The notes below the pieces were generated by a model. It searched no databases, was not told the DNA's origin, and saw only the letters and a program-made list of their open reading frames with translations. From NCBI RefSeq assembly GCF_039538145.1, contig NZ_BAABBV010000001.1, positions 1,550,001 to 1,614,000 on the forward strand: a DNA stretch of 64,000 nt. Direction: 5' to 3'. Made by a program: the position numbers and the translations under genes. The stretch comes from Gryllotalpicola daejeonensis. GTDB lineage: Bacteria; Actinomycetota; Actinomycetes; Actinomycetales; Microbacteriaceae. Positions 32,332-40,493 of this stretch are shown here, one piece after another. Numbering within the stretch: position 1 is the first letter of the stretch; every line of letters starts with the position of its first letter.

Positions 32332-33675
32332 CTAGCCGACCCGCTCGCGTCGGCCGAGGATGCCCTGCGGCCGGAAGACGAGGATGACGATCAGGATGAT
32401 CAGCGCGGTCGCGTACTTGAGCTCACTCGAGAGAACGAGGCTCGACATCTGCACGACGACGCCGATGATGAGCGAGCCGACGAGCGCACCGAACGCGGTC
32501 CCGATGCCGCCGAGCGTCACGGCCGAGAACATCAGCAGCAGCAGCTGCACGCCGGTCGACCACTGGATGCCGCCGTTCACGAGCGCGTAGAGCACGCCGG
32601 CGAGGGCGGCGAGCGCCGTCGAGGCGATCCACACGAGGCGGATGATGCGGTCGACGTCGATGCCGGAGGCTGCGGCGAGCGCCCGGTTGTCGCTGACCGC
32701 GCGGGTGGCGCGGCCGATGCGGGTGCGGGTGAGCACGAGGCCGACCACGACGAGCACGATGACCGAGATGAGCATCGACCAGTACGCGGTCGGCGTGAGA
32801 TCGAGCGGCCCGGTGATGTGCTCGACCTCGGTGCTCACCGGCTTGACGGCGGTGCCGTAGAAGAACTGGAACACGTAGTCGAGCGCGAGCGAGAGGCCGA
32901 TCGTGACGACCATGAGCTGCGTCAGCCCGAGGCCGCGGCGCCGCAGCGGCGCCCAGATCAGCTTGTCCTGCAGGTAGCCCGAGACGCCGCCGACGATCAC
33001 CGCGATGATCGTCGTCACGATGATGTTGAGTCCCAGCGCGATGCCGAAGGTGTACGCCATCATGCCGCCGAGCGTCACCTGCTCGGCGTGCGCGAAGTTG
33101 GAGAGTCCCGTCGTTCCGTAGATGAGGGACAGGCCGATGGATGCCAGCGCCAGCAGCAGGCCGAGCAGAAGACCCTGCGAGAACTGATCCCACACGAGGC
33201 GCCCGCCCGAGCGGGTCGCCTGCGTCGTGTTCTTCGAGCCGGCCGGGTGGCCTGTGAGCTGGAAGACGGCGGGGCGCAGCTGGCCGAGCGTGACGACCAC
33301 GTTGACCGAGGTCGTCGATGCCTTCACGCCCTTCGGCAGGGTGCCGGGGTCGAGCTTGGCGGTGTACGGGCCGGCGGTGGTCACCTTGAAGGCCCAGCGC
33401 CCGTCGGCATCCGAAGTCGCCTTGTCGCTCTCGCCGGCCGCGTTCGCGAGCGTGACCTCGACGCCCTTGATGCCGTTCTCGTTGTCGTCGCGCAGCGTGC
33501 CCGCCACGCAGCCGGTCGTCGCGTCGGTCACGCACGCCTTCGTCGCGCTGATCGGGCCCGAGCCCGTGTCGGCGATCGCGGCCTGGCCTGCGAAGACGGC
33601 GCCGGCGGCGATGCCGATCGCGGCGAGCGCGACGGCGAAGGGTCGCACGAGCCGCGCCAGTCTGTGTTCCACCAT
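32332..33675 (-). CDS. livH: Branched-chain amino-acid ABC transporter permease LivH with N-terminal SdrD-B-like domain
   Basis: 447 residues, about 150 longer than usual LivH. Residues 13-34 form a signal-anchor helix. Residues about 40-145 are an extracytoplasmic beta domain with CVTDATTGCVAGTLRDDNEN followed by GIKGVEVTLANAAG and DADGRWAFKVTTAGPYTAKL, resembling SdrD-B/CNA-B repeats; the DDNENG loop is calcium-type and Cys48/Cys56 may pair. The permease proper begins near 165 (WDQFSQGLLLGLLLALASIG, GTTGLSNFAHAEQVTLGGMM, RPQGILGRRERVG end). Preceded by a hairpin after livK. Confidence 0.9.
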   Translation of the reverse strand: MVEHRLARLVRPFAVALAAIGIAAGAVFAGQAAIADTGSGPISATKACVTDATTGCVAGTLRDDNENGIKGVEVTLANAAGESDKATSDADGRWAFKVTTAGPYTAKLDPGTLPKGVKASTTSVNVVVTLGQLRPAVFQLTGHPAGSKNTTQATRSGGRLVWDQFSQGLLLGLLLALASIGLSLIYGTTGLSNFAHAEQVTLGGMMAYTFGIALGLNIIVTTIIAVIVGGVSGYLQDKLIWAPLRRRGLGLTQLMVVTIGLSLALDYVFQFFYGTAVKPVSTEVEHITGPLDLTPTAYWSMLISVIVLVVVGLVLTRTRIGRATRAVSDNRALAAASGIDVDRIIRLVWIASTALAALAGVLYALVNGGIQWSTGVQLLLLMFSAVTLGGIGTAFGALVGSLIIGVVVQMSSLVLSSELKYATALIILIVILVFRPQGILGRRERVG

Positions 33676-33705
33676 CTGGTCCTATCTACCCGAGTGATCC
33701 AAGGA

Positions 33706-33735
33706 GGGCGGGGGCCGCACGCGCGACCCCCGCCC
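33706..33735 (-). terminator. Hairpin between livK and livH (probable attenuator)
   Basis: GGGCGGGGG pairs with CCCCCGCCC (9 bp) around a 12-base loop in the 69-base gap. As no T tract follows, it may stabilise the livK message or partly terminate, giving more binding protein than permease. Confidence 0.6.
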
Positions 33736-33744
33736 CTGCGGCGC

Positions 33745-35115
33745 TTACTTGGAGCCGCTGCCCTTGATCGAGGTGATGAACTTCGAGTAGTTCTTGCCCT
33801 CGTACTGGTAGATCGAGATGTAGCCGGACGACGGGTCGTGGCCCGCGTTCAGCGGACCGACGCCCGACTGGCCCTCGTAGTGGATGTTCTTGTTGCCGCC
33901 CTTGATGAGCTTCAGGCAGTCGGCGTAGGACTTGCACGAGGTCGCGCCGTCGGCGGGCCCCGAGCCGTCTGCCTTCGCGCCGGTGACCGTCAGGACGTTG
34001 GCCTGGATCGAAGCCGGGTCGGACTTGCCGGCCAGGTCGGCCGCGAGCGCCAGGATGATCGTCGCGTCGTAGGACTCGGCGCCGTAGGTGTAGGCGGTGA
34101 TCTTCTTGCCTGCCTGGTTCTTGGCGTACCAGTTGTCGAGCTTCTTCTTGAAGTCGTCGCTCGGGTTCGCGCCCTGCACGGAGCCCTGGGCCCCGGTCAG
34201 GTCGGGGATGCCGGCGACCGTCGTGAAGTCGTTCAGGTTGCCGTCGACGAAGTAGGTGTTCTTCATGTTCCAGCCGGCCGATGCGAGCGCGGGCAGGATC
34301 TGGTTCGTCTGGTCGAAGGCGTCGACGACGATGGCGTCGGGCTTGGTGGCGAGAGCCGCAGAGACGGTCGAGCCGAAGGTGGTCTCAGTGGCCGGGAACT
34401 CCTGGCCCTTGCCCTTGGCGCCGTAGACGACCGAGCCGCCGCCGCCCTCGACCGCCTTCTGGATCGAGTCGCGCAGGTTGGTGCCGTACGAGTCGTTGAA
34501 GACGAGGATCGCGACCTTGGTCTGGCCGTTGGAGAGGATCTGGCTGCCGAGCGCGTTGCCCTCGACGCTGTTCGGGGCGGCGTCGCGGAAGTACCACTTC
34601 GAGGCGCCGGTGAGTGCGTCGTCGGTGTTCGCCGGCGAGAACATCACGGTGCTTGCGGCCGAGACCGTCGGCAGCACGTTCTCGGTGACGGAGGAGGACT
34701 CGGCGCCGAGGATGGCCGAGACCTTGGCCTGCAGCAGCTTGTTGATGTTCTGCTGGCCGATGGTCGGGTTCGACGCGTCCGACGAGTCGGTCGAGATGAT
34801 GCACGCGTCCGTGCCGTTGACGCCGCCTGCCGCGTTGATCTCGGAGAGGGCCTCGCCCGCGCCGGCGACGGCAGCAGGGCCGAGGGAGGCGAGCGAGCCG
34901 GTCAGCGGCAGGAAGGTGCCGAGGCCGAACGTCGTCGACGAGTCGAAGCCGTCTGCACAGGTCTTCGCTGCTGCGAGGGTCTTGGTTGACGAGGCGTCGG
35001 TCTTCTTCGCCGAAGAAGAGCCGTTGTCGGAGGAACAGCCGGTGACGAGCAGTGCGAGAGCCGCAGCCCCCGCAAGTACAGCCGCGACGCGAGCGCGGGG
35101 AGAGGTAGTGGTCAC
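33745..35115 (-). CDS. livK: Branched-chain amino-acid ABC transporter substrate-binding lipoprotein
   Basis: 456-residue lipoprotein that captures the substrate outside the membrane. Signal peptide VAAVLAGAAALALLVTGCSS with lipobox VTGC (Cys27), then a Ser/Lys linker and a periplasmic-binding fold type I: GTFLPLTGSLASLGPAAVAG, ALSEINAAGGVNG, QNINKLLQAKVSAILGAESS, ILVFNDSYGTNLRDSIQKAV, PDAIVVDAFDQTNQILPALA, YTYGAESYDATIILALA. Substrate is assumed to be Leu/Ile/Val but could be another amide or amino acid. First gene of the operon. Confidence 0.92.
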   Translation of the reverse strand: MTTTSPRARVAAVLAGAAALALLVTGCSSDNGSSSAKKTDASSTKTLAAAKTCADGFDSSTTFGLGTFLPLTGSLASLGPAAVAGAGEALSEINAAGGVNGTDACIISTDSSDASNPTIGQQNINKLLQAKVSAILGAESSSVTENVLPTVSAASTVMFSPANTDDALTGASKWYFRDAAPNSVEGNALGSQILSNGQTKVAILVFNDSYGTNLRDSIQKAVEGGGGSVVYGAKGKGQEFPATETTFGSTVSAALATKPDAIVVDAFDQTNQILPALASAGWNMKNTYFVDGNLNDFTTVAGIPDLTGAQGSVQGANPSDDFKKKLDNWYAKNQAGKKITAYTYGAESYDATIILALAADLAGKSDPASIQANVLTVTGAKADGSGPADGATSCKSYADCLKLIKGGNKNIHYEGQSGVGPLNAGHDPSSGYISIYQYEGKNYSKFITSIKGSGSK

Positions 35116-35237
35116 TGTGGAACCCTTCGTTGGATGCAGGACGCGGCGTTACGGGTGCTTTCCGGTCCTCAATTGGGGGAAAGCTAAACCCGATTGTGTT
35201 ACAGGGGTGTTGCCAGGCAAGCGATTGCGAAGAATCG

Positions 35238-36155
35238 CTACATGCTCGTAACACGCGGGCGCCGCGAAAAGCGCACCAGATCGAAGGTCAGCAGCCCCAG
35301 CGCGACCCAGATGATGATGAATCCGACCCATCTCGCCGGCTCCATCTGCTCGTGCTCGACGAGCACGCCGATGATGAACTGGATGATCGGCGTCAGATAC
35401 TGCAGCAGGCCCATGTAGACGAGCGGCAGCCGCCGCGCAGCCGACGCGAACAGCAGCAGCGGCACCGCCGTGATGACGCCCGCCAACACGAGCAGGATCG
35501 TGTTGCCGACCCCCGCGGTGCCGAAGACCACTCCCCCGCCCGTCGTGCCGACGACGATCAGCTCGACGACCGCCACGGGCACGAGCCACGCCGATTCGAG
35601 GGTGAGGCCGGACAGGGCATCCACCTGCCCGCCCACCTGCTTCTTCACGAATCCGTACAGCCCGAACGAGAACGCGAGCGTCAGCGCGATCCAGGGGAAC
35701 GCGCCATACGCGAAGGTGAGCACGACCACCGCGATGACGCTGATGCCGACGGCCGCCCACTGCAGCGGGCGCAGCTTCTCGCGCAGCACGAGCACGCCGA
35801 GGAACACGAGCACGATCGGGTTGATGAAGTAGCCGAGCGCCGCCTCCACCACGCGCCCCGAAGACGTCGCGTACACGTACGTCTGCCAGTTGATGAAGAT
35901 GAGGATGCCGGCGCCGGCGAGCGTGAACAGGATGCGGGGCTGTCGTGCCAGACCGATGAGGCGCGGCCACCCGCGGGTCGCCGTCAGCGCGATCGCGCAG
36001 AACCCGAGAGACCAGATGATGCGCCAGGCGACGATCTCGAACGGGCCCGCGGGGGCGAGCACGAGGAAGTACAGGGGCAGCATGCCCCACAGCAGGTAGG
36101 CGCAGAACCCGAACAGCAGGCCGCTTCTCACCGGGTTGTGTTCGCGGGCCGCCAT
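35238..36155 (-). CDS. rarD: EamA-family transporter RarD
   Basis: 305-residue integral membrane protein with ten predicted helices, of the RarD branch of the drug/metabolite transporter superfamily. Seen: GLLFGFCAYLLWGMLPLYF at the N-terminus, EIVAWRIIWSLGF, INWQTYVYATSSGRVVEAAL, GYFINPIVLVFLGVLVLREK, and the second-repeat end GLLQYLTPIIQFIIGVL. Substrate unknown. ATG 36155 has TAGGTT six bases upstream; the GGAGGA lies directly against the ATG, too close for normal use, so leaderless initiation is favoured. Confidence 0.9.
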   Translation of the reverse strand: MAAREHNPVRSGLLFGFCAYLLWGMLPLYFLVLAPAGPFEIVAWRIIWSLGFCAIALTATRGWPRLIGLARQPRILFTLAGAGILIFINWQTYVYATSSGRVVEAALGYFINPIVLVFLGVLVLREKLRPLQWAAVGISVIAVVVLTFAYGAFPWIALTLAFSFGLYGFVKKQVGGQVDALSGLTLESAWLVPVAVVELIVVGTTGGGVVFGTAGVGNTILLVLAGVITAVPLLLFASAARRLPLVYMGLLQYLTPIIQFIIGVLVEHEQMEPARWVGFIIIWVALGLLTFDLVRFSRRPRVTSM

Positions 36156-36161
36156 TCCTCC

Positions 36162-36167
36162 AACCTA
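36162..36167 (-). promoter_or_regulatory. Leaderless-type -10 box of rarD
   Basis: Minus-strand TAGGTT ends six bases before ATG 36155. Confidence 0.5.
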
Positions 36168-36218
36168 CGGGCGCGACGGGCGACGCGACGCCGCGGTCAG
36201 CGGTCCGCCTGCAAAAAA

Positions 36219-36248
36219 GTGGAGCCCGGGCGACTGCCCGGGCTCCAC
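36219..36248 (-). terminator. groES terminator
   Basis: Perfect 13-bp stem (GTGGAGCCCGGGC) with a four-base loop, followed on the minus strand by TTTTTT. This is the best intrinsic terminator in the window; it shows groES is transcribed alone. Confidence 0.92.
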
Positions 36249-36263
36249 CTGAGTTCGTGCGGC

Positions 36264-36560
36264 TTAGCGCTCGACGACCGCGAGGATGTCGCGAGCCGAG
36301 AGCACGAGCAGCTCCTCGCCGCCGTACTTCACCTCGGTGCCGCCGTAGCGCGAGTAGATCACGCGGTCGCCGACGGCCACGTCGAGCGGAACGCGGTTGC
36401 CGTTGTCGTCGATGCGGCCGGGGCCGACGGCGACGACCTCGCCCTCCTGCGGCTTCTCCTTCGCGGTGTCGGGGATCACGAGACCCGACGCGGTGGTCGT
36501 CTCTGCCTCGACCTGCTTGATCACGATGCGATCCTCGAGCGGCTTGATGGAGACCGACAC
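36264..36560 (-). CDS. groES: Co-chaperonin GroES (Hsp10)
   Basis: 98-residue lid of the GroEL folding chamber. Canonical blocks: SIKPLEDRIVIKQVEAETTT, mobile loop ASGLVIPDTAKEKPQEGEVV, VGDRVIYSRYGGTEVKYGGEE, and ILAVVER end. GTG start at 36560 with GAGG about eight bases upstream. No groEL follows: the gene is closed by a T6 terminator, so the partner chaperonin must be elsewhere. Two HrcA-type CIRCE operators and a sigma-70-like promoter lie upstream. Confidence 0.96.
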   Translation of the reverse strand: MSVSIKPLEDRIVIKQVEAETTTASGLVIPDTAKEKPQEGEVVAVGPGRIDDNGNRVPLDVAVGDRVIYSRYGGTEVKYGGEELLVLSARDILAVVER

Positions 36561-36600
36561 GGTAGACCTCTTTCTTGTACGGTGTACTTCAAGACATGGG

Positions 36601-36627
36601 TTAGCACTCTCCTACCGAGTGTGCTAA
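36601..36627 (-). promoter_or_regulatory. CIRCE operator, promoter-proximal
   Basis: TTAGCACTC, nine bases, GTGTGCTAA: one mismatch to the HrcA-binding CIRCE consensus. It lies at the likely transcription start of groES, just downstream of the -10. Confidence 0.9.
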
Positions 36628-36631
36628 GTCG

Positions 36632-36661
36632 AGTCTAGGACCCCCGCTGGCACTCCTGCAA
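36632..36661 (-). promoter_or_regulatory. groES promoter
   Basis: Minus strand: -35 TTGCAG (36661-36656), an 18-base spacer, -10 TAGACT (36637-36632). The two CIRCE elements overlap its -35 and its start site. Confidence 0.7.
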
Positions 36662-36673
36662 GGCGAGTGCCAA
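36647..36673 (-). promoter_or_regulatory. Second CIRCE operator
   Basis: CTGGCACTC, nine bases, GAGTGCCAA: arms differ from the consensus at a few outer positions but the spacing is exact. It covers the groES -35 region, and reaches the start region of the divergent methyltransferase gene. Confidence 0.75.
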
Positions 36674-36714
36674 ATGTGAATCCGGGTTTCGTATCAGAGC
36701 AGGACGGTGAGCGG

Positions 36715-37908
36715 ATGCTTCGCGAAGAGCTCGTCGAACTGTTGAGCCCGCAGGGCCTCGCGCTGCTCGACTCCCTTCCGCCGTACGAGTCGCAGCGCGA
36801 CGTCGTGAAGCTCGTCGCGTCGCTGCGCGGGCAGGGGCATCCGCCCGCGCTGGTCGCCGCGGTGCTGACGCAGGCGAAGCTGCGCGCGAAAGCGGGCGGC
36901 TCCGGCAAGTTCGGCGAGTTCGCCGAGCGGATGCTGTTCACCGAGGCCGGCCTCGAGCAGGCCACCCGGCTGTCGGTCGCGGCGCGACACGCGGCGAGGT
37001 ACCGCGGGGCAGGCATCCGTCACGTCGCCGATCTCGGGTGCGGAATCGGCGGCGACGCGATGGCGCTCGCCGCGCTCGGCCTCAACGTGACCGCGGTCGA
37101 CCGCGACGAGGTGACGGCCGCGATCGCGAGCTACAACCTGGCGCCGTTCCCCGACACCGTGGTCGAGCAGGGCGTCGCCGAGTCCTTCGACATCTCGCGC
37201 GCCGAGGCGCTGTGGCTCGACCCCGCCCGGCGCACGGCCGGCCACAGCGACACCCGTCGGCTCACCGATTCCGACGACTGGTCGCCGTCGCTCGACTGGG
37301 TGTTCAACGCAGCGAGCCGGATGCCTGTCGGGGTCAAGCTCGGCCCGGGGTTCGACCGCGACCTGATCCCCGGGTCCGCCGAGGCGCAGTGGGTGTCGTT
37401 CGGCGGCCAGGTCGTCGAGCTGGTGCTCTGGTTCGGCGCGCTCGGCCGCCCCGGAATCACCCGGGCGGCGCTGGTGCTCGACGCCGACGGCGCGCACGAG
37501 CTGACCGCCGCGGAGGACAGCGCGGATGCGCCCGTGGGCGAACTCGGCGAGTACCTCTATGAGCCTGACGGCGCCGTCATCCGCGCCCGCCTCATCGGCG
37601 ACCTCGCCCGCTTCCTCGACGGGCGCATGCTGAGCGACGGCATCGCGTATGTCACGGCGGATGCCGCCCGCGAGACGCCCTTCGCCCAGGGCTTCCGCGT
37701 CGTCGAGCGGCTGCCGTACCACGAGAAGGAGCTCAAGGCCGAGCTGTGGAAGCGCGGCATCGGCACGCTCGAGATCAAGAAGCGCGGCGTCGACGTGGAC
37801 CCCGCGAAGCTGCGCACGCGGCTGGCGCTGAAAGGCAAGGCATCCGCCGCCCTCATCTTGACGCGCGTCGCGGGCCGCCACACGGCCCTGCTCGCCGAGC
37901 GGATCTAG
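36715..37908 (+). CDS. Class I SAM-dependent methyltransferase, THUMP-like C-terminal domain
   Basis: About 397-residue nucleic-acid methyltransferase candidate. It has an N-terminal helical part (LLSPQGLALLDSLPPYESQ), a SAM-binding segment HVADLGCGIGGDAMALAALG, VTAVDRDEVTAAIASYN, and a possible catalytic-region motif ALWLDPARRT. The C-terminal THUMP-like domain includes VVERLPYHEKELKAELWKRG and IKKRGVDVDPAKLRTRL. The substrate is probably RNA, not determined. Start is uncertain: GTG 36667 and GTG 36676 lie within or beside the second CIRCE element; ATG 36715 fits the usual N-terminus. Divergent from groES. Confidence 0.83.
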   Translation: MLREELVELLSPQGLALLDSLPPYESQRDVVKLVASLRGQGHPPALVAAVLTQAKLRAKAGGSGKFGEFAERMLFTEAGLEQATRLSVAARHAARYRGAGIRHVADLGCGIGGDAMALAALGLNVTAVDRDEVTAAIASYNLAPFPDTVVEQGVAESFDISRAEALWLDPARRTAGHSDTRRLTDSDDWSPSLDWVFNAASRMPVGVKLGPGFDRDLIPGSAEAQWVSFGGQVVELVLWFGALGRPGITRAALVLDADGAHELTAAEDSADAPVGELGEYLYEPDGAVIRARLIGDLARFLDGRMLSDGIAYVTADAARETPFAQGFRVVERLPYHEKELKAELWKRGIGTLEIKKRGVDVDPAKLRTRLALKGKASAALILTRVAGRHTALLAERI

Positions 37909-37911
37909 GCG

Positions 37912-38892
37912 CTAGTACGTGTAGCTGTTCCCGTGCGTCGACGCGGCCACCGCGGCGATGATGATGAGGATCAGCCCCAGGATGGCGAGCACGAGCGAGA
38001 TGATGCCGATCCAGATGCCTGCAAGCGCGAAGCCGCGGCCCTTCTCGCCGGTGCGCTTGATCTGGTTCAGGCCGATGAAGCCCAGCACGATGCCGCCGAT
38101 CTGCCCGAGGAACGGGATCACGAACAGGCCCGCGAGCGAGGCGACGAACGAGATTATCGCGAGCACGTTCGTGCGCTGGCCGTAGCCGCCAGGGGGGCCG
38201 TACTGCGCGTACGGCTGGCCGGGCGCGCCACCATAGGGCGGCTGCGGGGGCTGCGGCGGGCCGTAGCCCGGGCCGGGCGGCGGCACCGGTGCTCCCGTCG
38301 CGGCCGGGCCGTAGTGCGACGTCGTGTTCTGCGGGTTCGAGGTCTGCGGCGCGCCGTACTGCGGGCCGTCGTATTGCGGCGCCGCGTAGCGCGGGTCGGG
38401 CGGGGCGCCCTGATCGGATGCCGGCGCCGGCGGCGCCATGGGAGGAGTCGACCCCTGCTCGCCCGGCGTGTACGAGCCGGGAACGGGGCCGGCCGCGGCG
38501 GCGGGCGGTGCAGGCGGGGGCGGCGCAGACGGCTGCTCGTAGCTCGGCGGCGTCGGCGGCGCGGGCGGCGCCGGCGGCGTGAACGACGGGGCCGACGGTG
38601 CGGACGGCGGCTCGGGCGCACTCGGCGTCGAGGGCGCCACCGGCGGCTCGGGCGGTGCGACCGAGGGCGACTCGGGCTCGAACGGCCCGGGCTGCGTGAA
38701 CGGCTCGGGCTCGGTCGGCGCCGGCGGCTCGGAGGGCAGCAGCGGCTGGTCGGGCTCTGAGGGCACCGTGGGCTCATCCGGTTCGGACGGAACCGTGGGC
38801 TCGTCGGGCTCGGCGGGAACCGAGGGCTCCTGCGGCTCGACCGGAACGTGCGGCTCGTCAGGCGTGCGGGGAGGGTTCTGCGGGTCAGACAT
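37912..38892 (-). CDS. Proline-rich DUF4190 membrane protein
   Basis: 326 residues. Residues 1-230 are a low-complexity Pro/Glu/Ala/Ser, then Pro/Gly/Tyr/Gln-rich cytoplasmic region with a tandem EPDEPTVPS repeat near the start and many YGPP/YGAP repeats later. The C-terminal ~90 residues hold the DUF4190 domain: two helices (TNVLAIISFVASLAGLFVIP, IWIGIISLVLAILGLILIII) around GFIGLNQIKRTGEKGRGFAL. Such proteins may be disordered scaffolds; function unknown. AAGGAG lies five bases before the ATG. Confidence 0.85.
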   Translation of the reverse strand: MSDPQNPPRTPDEPHVPVEPQEPSVPAEPDEPTVPSEPDEPTVPSEPDQPLLPSEPPAPTEPEPFTQPGPFEPESPSVAPPEPPVAPSTPSAPEPPSAPSAPSFTPPAPPAPPTPPSYEQPSAPPPPAPPAAAAGPVPGSYTPGEQGSTPPMAPPAPASDQGAPPDPRYAAPQYDGPQYGAPQTSNPQNTTSHYGPAATGAPVPPPGPGYGPPQPPQPPYGGAPGQPYAQYGPPGGYGQRTNVLAIISFVASLAGLFVIPFLGQIGGIVLGFIGLNQIKRTGEKGRGFALAGIWIGIISLVLAILGLILIIIAAVAASTHGNSYTY

Positions 38893-38958
38893 GACACTCC
38901 TTCAGCGCGGGCTGAATGCCCGCTGTCCGCCCCATCGTTCCAGCGCCCTCTGGGGCTG

Positions 38959-40026
38959 TCAACGCACCTGGATCTCGGTGACGGGAAGCGTCGAATCGGC
39001 CCCGAAGTCGAGGCTCGACGGCTCGTGGCCGGCCATGATCAGCTGCGCGGCGAGCGCCGCGATCATCGCGCCGTTGTCGGTGCAGAGCGACAGCGCCGGG
39101 ATGCGCAAGGCGATGCCCGCTGCGGCGCAGCGCTCGGCGGCGACCTCGCGCAGTCGGGCATTCGCGACCACTCCGCCGCCGAGCAGCAGGCGGGGAACGC
39201 CGCGGTCGAGACAGGCGTTCACGGCCTTCGTGACGAGAACGTCGACGACGGCTTCGCGGAAGCTCGCGGCCACGTCGGCGACGGGCACCTCTTCGCCGGC
39301 ATCCGTCTTCTGCTCCACCCAGCGCGCGACAGCCGTCTTCAGCCCCGAGAACGAGAAGTCGTAGCGGTGCTTGGCCAGGTCCTTCGGCAGGCTGAGCCCG
39401 CGCGGGAAGCGAATGGCCGTCGGGTCGCCGGTCGAGGCGGCGCGATCGATCTGGGGGCCGCCGGGGTACGGCAGGCCGAGGATGCGCGCGACCTTGTCGA
39501 ACGCCTCGCCCGCCGCGTCGTCGATGGTCTCGCCGAGCAGCTCGACGTCGCTCGTCAGGTCGCGCACGTGCAGCAGGCTGGTGTGGCCGCCGCTGACGAG
39601 CAGCGCGATGGTCGGCAGCTCGACGGGGTGGCCCGGGCCGCCGCTCGCGTCCAGCACGTCCGCGCCGACGTGGCCGACCAGGTGGTTCACGGCGTAGAGG
39701 GGCTTGTCGAGCGCGACCGCGAACGCCTTCGCGGCACCGACGCCGACCATCAGCGCTCCGGCGAGTCCCGGCCCGCTGGTCACGGCGATCGCGTCGAGCT
39801 CATCGGGGCGCACGGATGCCTCGGCCAGCGCCGCTTCGAGGGCGGGACCCATCGCCTCGAGGTGCGCACGGGCGGCCACCTCGGGCACGACCCCGCCGTA
39901 GCGCGCGTGCTCCTCCATGCTGCTGGCGATCGTGTTGCTCAGCAGTCGAGTGCCGCGCACGATGCCGATTCCGGTCTCGTCGCAGCTCGTCTCGATGCCG
40001 AGCACGAGCGGTTCGTCGCGGTTCAT
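38959..40026 (-). CDS. tsaD: tRNA threonylcarbamoyladenosine transferase TsaD
   Basis: 355-residue ASKHA-fold enzyme that transfers the threonylcarbamoyl group to A37 of ANN-decoding tRNAs. Seen: LVLGIETSCDETGIGIV start, YGGVVPEVAARAHLE, metal-binding histidines in YAVNHLVGHVGADV, LLVSGGHTSLLHV, ETIDDAAGEAFDKVARILGL, YDFSFSGLKTAV, GGGVVANARLRE and SLCTDNGAMIA. Its ATG overlaps the rimI stop (ATGA). Works with TsaB (in this operon), TsaE (46463-46945) and a TsaC not in the window. Confidence 0.96.
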   Translation of the reverse strand: MNRDEPLVLGIETSCDETGIGIVRGTRLLSNTIASSMEEHARYGGVVPEVAARAHLEAMGPALEAALAEASVRPDELDAIAVTSGPGLAGALMVGVGAAKAFAVALDKPLYAVNHLVGHVGADVLDASGGPGHPVELPTIALLVSGGHTSLLHVRDLTSDVELLGETIDDAAGEAFDKVARILGLPYPGGPQIDRAASTGDPTAIRFPRGLSLPKDLAKHRYDFSFSGLKTAVARWVEQKTDAGEEVPVADVAASFREAVVDVLVTKAVNACLDRGVPRLLLGGGVVANARLREVAAERCAAAGIALRIPALSLCTDNGAMIAALAAQLIMAGHEPSSLDFGADSTLPVTEIQVR

Positions 40027-40493
40027 ATGGCTGCCTTCATCACGAGCGCGTCGACATTGTCGGGCTGGTAGTAGCCCTTCCGCACCCCGATCTGCTCGTA
40101 CCCGAACGAGCGGTAGAGAGACTGCGCCACGGGGTTGTCCACGCGCACGTCCAGGAACATGTCGCGCACGCCGCGGCGCTGCGCTTCGAGGTGCAGCAGG
40201 CGAATGAGCTCGCGGCCCAGCCCATAGCCGCGCGCCGCCTCTGCGAGCCCGATCGTCTGCACGTCGCCGTCGGTGGCGCCCGGCAGCGACAGCAGCCCCG
40301 CATAGCCGAGCAGCTCGGCAGGGGCATCCGCCCGCGTCACGACGAGATAGAAGGTGTGCTCGCTCTCGAGCTCTGAACGCCACAGCGATTCCGGCCACGC
40401 GTCGTTCTCGAAGATGACCCGCTCGAGGGCGACGACTTGGTCGAGGTCGTCGATCGTCGCGCGCCGCAGCGCGAAGCTCTCGGCGTCGGTCAC
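40023..40493 (-). CDS. rimI: RimI-type protein-alanine N-acetyltransferase
   Basis: 156-residue GNAT protein predicted to acetylate the N-terminus of ribosomal protein S18 and other proteins. Seen: ALRRATIDDLDQVVALERVIF, DVQTIGLAEAARGYGLGREL (CoA loop R/Q-x-x-G-x-G/A), FLDVRVDNPVAQSLYRSFGY, IGVRKGYYQPDNVDALVM. It is normal for this gene to lie between tsaB and tsaD; both junctions are four-base overlaps. Confidence 0.93.
   Translation of the reverse strand: MTDAESFALRRATIDDLDQVVALERVIFENDAWPESLWRSELESEHTFYLVVTRADAPAELLGYAGLLSLPGATDGDVQTIGLAEAARGYGLGRELIRLLHLEAQRRGVRDMFLDVRVDNPVAQSLYRSFGYEQIGVRKGYYQPDNVDALVMKAAI

Noticed and set aside
31864..34989. A ~1,040-codon plus-strand open frame opposite the liv genes
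   Set aside because: Antisense frame of livM, livH and livK, Arg/Asp/Gly-rich with no domain recognised; no promoter or ribosome site seen.
37912..38892. Repetitive DNA in the proline-rich gene as a CRISPR-like or satellite array
   Set aside because: The repeats are in-frame codons for Pro/Glu and Tyr/Gly-Pro motifs ahead of a DUF4190 domain, not spaced direct repeats.
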